6,546 bases of DNA from CAYRUP01 sp964578975 (GTDB lineage Bacteria; Pseudomonadota; Gammaproteobacteria; DSM-16500): the NCBI GenBank assembly GCA_964578975.1, contig CAZOFA010000096.1, positions 1 through 6,546 on the forward strand, given 5' to 3'. The position numbers were made by a program, and so were the translations under genes. The notes beneath the pieces are model-generated. The model searched no databases. It saw nothing but the letters and a program-made list of their open reading frames with translations, and was not told the DNA's origin. Positions 5,113 through 6,546 of the stretch are shown piece after piece (the first letter of the stretch is position 1; every line of letters starts with the position of its first letter).

Positions 5113-6465
5113 ATGAAGAAACGAATTCATTTTCGACGTGTTTTTTTCTTAATGTCCACCGCGGGAATTTTAACGCTCTCAACGAACACAGCATTTGCAG
5201 CCGCTTATCAATTATGGGAACAAGATGGCGCCAGTGTGGGAAATTATCATGCGGGTCGCGCAGCAGAAGCCGCCGATGCGAGCACTGCTTATTATAATCC
5301 AGCAGGTATGGTCAGAATTCATAGTCAACAACTCGTGGTCGGTTTAGATCCCATTCTGACGGATTTTACTTATCGCGGAAGTGTCGATGTGAATGATACA
5401 TTTCTGCCGATTGATCAAGGTGCGCGCGCAGTGGTGGCGCAAGGTGGTGGTTTTAATATTGTGCCCGATGTGCATTACGTTTCACCGTTGAATGATCGCT
5501 TCGCGATTGGTTTAAGCGTGGTTTCACCGTTTGGTTTAAAAACAGATTACGGCACCAATACTTTCGCGCGTTATTCAGCAACGCTCACGTCTCTGCAAAT
5601 TATTGATGTGTCACCGTCCTTAAGTTTTGCTGCGACGGATAAATTATCATTTGGTGCAGGGTTAGATGTGGAACATGCGCGAGCGGAGTTTGATCTGGTC
5701 GCGGGAAGTCCTTTTCTCGATCAAAGTTTTGGCTATAGCGCGGATACACCCTCAGAAAATGTCGGCACCGATTATGGTTATGGCTATCACTTGGGCGTCA
5801 TGTATCAATTTAGTGAGCAAACGCGTGTGGGCTTGGCCTATCATTCGAAGATTACACATCATTTAAGTGGCACGAGTAAATTTACCGGTCAAATAGCGAA
5901 TGGTTTGTTAGGCGGGTTACAACAATCAAATAATTTAAAAGCTAACACAACATTACCTGCTACAACGACACTCAGCGTATTTCATACCTTTAATCCAACT
6001 TGGGATATGATGGGAACAATTGCGTATACGCAATGGAGTGTTTTAGAAAATATCGTGTTAAGAAACGTTGCTGGAATAGATACGGATGGGAATGTCAGTA
6101 ATTCTATCATCATCACTGTGCCAGAAAATTATCGTAACACCTGGAATTACTCAGTCGGTGCAAATTATCACTTGAATGAACAATGGATGTTTAGAGGTGG
6201 TGTTGGATATGATGAAACACCCTCGAATAATCAAGATCGCAATTTGCAATTACCTGACAGTGATCGTATTGCTGTTGCCATCGGTACACATTATCAACCG
6301 ACTCCCGCATGGGGTTTTGATGTGGGTTGGACGCATTTCTTTGTTAAGAATACACGAATAAATAATTTAACTCAGCAAGTGGGTGCGCAAACAACACTGA
6401 CTGATGGGTCTATCAGCGCAAGTGCAGATGTATTCGGTTTGCAAGCAAAGTGGAACATTGCTTAG
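5113..6465 (+). CDS. FadL/OmpP1/TodX-family outer-membrane transport protein
   Basis: This 450-residue outer-membrane barrel is predicted to carry long-chain fatty acids or other hydrophobic compounds across the outer membrane. The ATG at 5113 is preceded by GGAG at 5101-5104 with 8-nt spacing. An upstream in-frame TTG at 5077 lacks a ribosome-binding site and would spoil the signal peptide. Residues 1-29 are the signal peptide (basic MKKRIHFRR, hydrophobic core, AFA|AAYQ cleavage). The mature N-terminus has the FadL hallmark: WEQDGASVGNYHAGRAAEAADASTAYYNPAGM, split here as WEQDGASVGNYHAG (35-48) and RAAEAADASTAYYNPAGM (49-66), with the hatch NPA at 62-64. The rest alternates like beta strands, with FadL-like phrases such as FAIGLSVVSPFGL, RYSATLTSLQIIDVSPSLSF and TRVGLAYHSKITH. 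Length matches E. coli FadL (446). The final strand FGLQAKWNIA lacks a terminal aromatic. Substrate is unknown. Several paralogues per genome are common, so the name fadL is not assigned. Confidence 0.95.
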   Translation: MKKRIHFRRVFFLMSTAGILTLSTNTAFAAAYQLWEQDGASVGNYHAGRAAEAADASTAYYNPAGMVRIHSQQLVVGLDPILTDFTYRGSVDVNDTFLPIDQGARAVVAQGGGFNIVPDVHYVSPLNDRFAIGLSVVSPFGLKTDYGTNTFARYSATLTSLQIIDVSPSLSFAATDKLSFGAGLDVEHARAEFDLVAGSPFLDQSFGYSADTPSENVGTDYGYGYHLGVMYQFSEQTRVGLAYHSKITHHLSGTSKFTGQIANGLLGGLQQSNNLKANTTLPATTTLSVFHTFNPTWDMMGTIAYTQWSVLENIVLRNVAGIDTDGNVSNSIIITVPENYRNTWNYSVGANYHLNEQWMFRGGVGYDETPSNNQDRNLQLPDSDRIAVAIGTHYQPTPAWGFDVGWTHFFVKNTRINNLTQQVGAQTTLTDGSISASADVFGLQAKWNIA

Positions 6466-6471
6466 ACTGTT

Positions 6472-6506
6472 TTATTCGTGCCGCGCGCGTGGCCGGGCAC
6501 GGAAAA
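6472..6506. terminator. GC-rich hairpin after the FadL-like gene, possible terminator
   Basis: CGTGCC (6477-6482) pairs with GGCACG (6496-6501). The stem extends outward through a G-T pair and some A-T pairs (tttta side against gaaaa). It begins 7 bp after the stop codon. The 3' side continues with aaaatc rather than a T-run on the plus strand, so it is not a textbook intrinsic terminator. It may simply be a stabilising 3' hairpin. Confidence 0.35.
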
Positions 6507-6534
6507 TCAACGGATATTTAGGGGATGATTGCCC

Positions 6535-6546
6535 ATGATAGAAATA
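6535..6546 (+). CDS. Possible start of a further gene, cut by the window edge
   Basis: AGGGGA at 6520-6525 stands 9 nt before an ATG at 6535 that opens four sense codons (M-I-E-I) to the window end. A competing ATG at 6525 overlaps that Shine-Dalgarno and reads M-I-A-H-D-R-N. Too little sequence remains to judge coding potential or product. Confidence 0.25.

Overview
The window looks like an ordinary chromosomal stretch of a Gram-negative gammaproteobacterium, most likely Legionellales/Coxiellaceae-like. This placement is an inference. It rests on secreted and outer-membrane proteins whose wording recalls Legionella-type proteins, moderate AT-richness, and three kinds of short dispersed palindromic repeat packed between the genes. 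No RNA gene, CRISPR array, insertion sequence, phage gene or replication origin was seen.

Layout. Positions 1-280 hold no convincing gene. They carry a three-unit, 64-bp-period array of GC-rich hairpin repeats (40-218) and then the short leader of the first gene. Two plus-strand genes follow, 33 bp apart and probably co-transcribed. The first (281-1021) encodes a small outer-membrane beta-barrel protein. The second (1055-2764) encodes a secreted multidomain protein whose C-terminal half has the layout of a pepsin-like aspartic peptidase, with DTGS in the first lobe but DVG in the second. A long perfect inverted repeat with decayed side copies (2776-2915) fills the gap to a convergent minus-strand gene.

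The minus-strand pair reads from 4897 down to 2917. The upstream gene is a thioredoxin-fold protein with a CNHC motif (4343-4897). After a 16-bp gap comes a 469-residue cytosolic protein (2917-4326) made of two tandem copies of a degenerate HAD-phosphatase-like domain. Both copies appear to have lost their catalytic aspartates. An internal ribosome-binding site and ATG sit exactly at the junction of the two copies. This is the most unusual object in the window. The pair is probably driven by a good sigma70-type promoter at 5019-5047. An imperfect palindrome (4921-4980) lies in the presumed 5' leader.

Divergently oriented is a FadL-family outer-membrane transporter for hydrophobic compounds (5113-6465), followed by a small GC-rich hairpin and possibly the first codons of another gene at the right edge.

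Together the window encodes three envelope or exported proteins and one cytosolic redox/pseudoenzyme operon. No single pathway joins them. The best candidates for undescribed biology are the tandem HAD-like pseudoenzyme with its internal start and the atypical bacterial pepsin-like protein.
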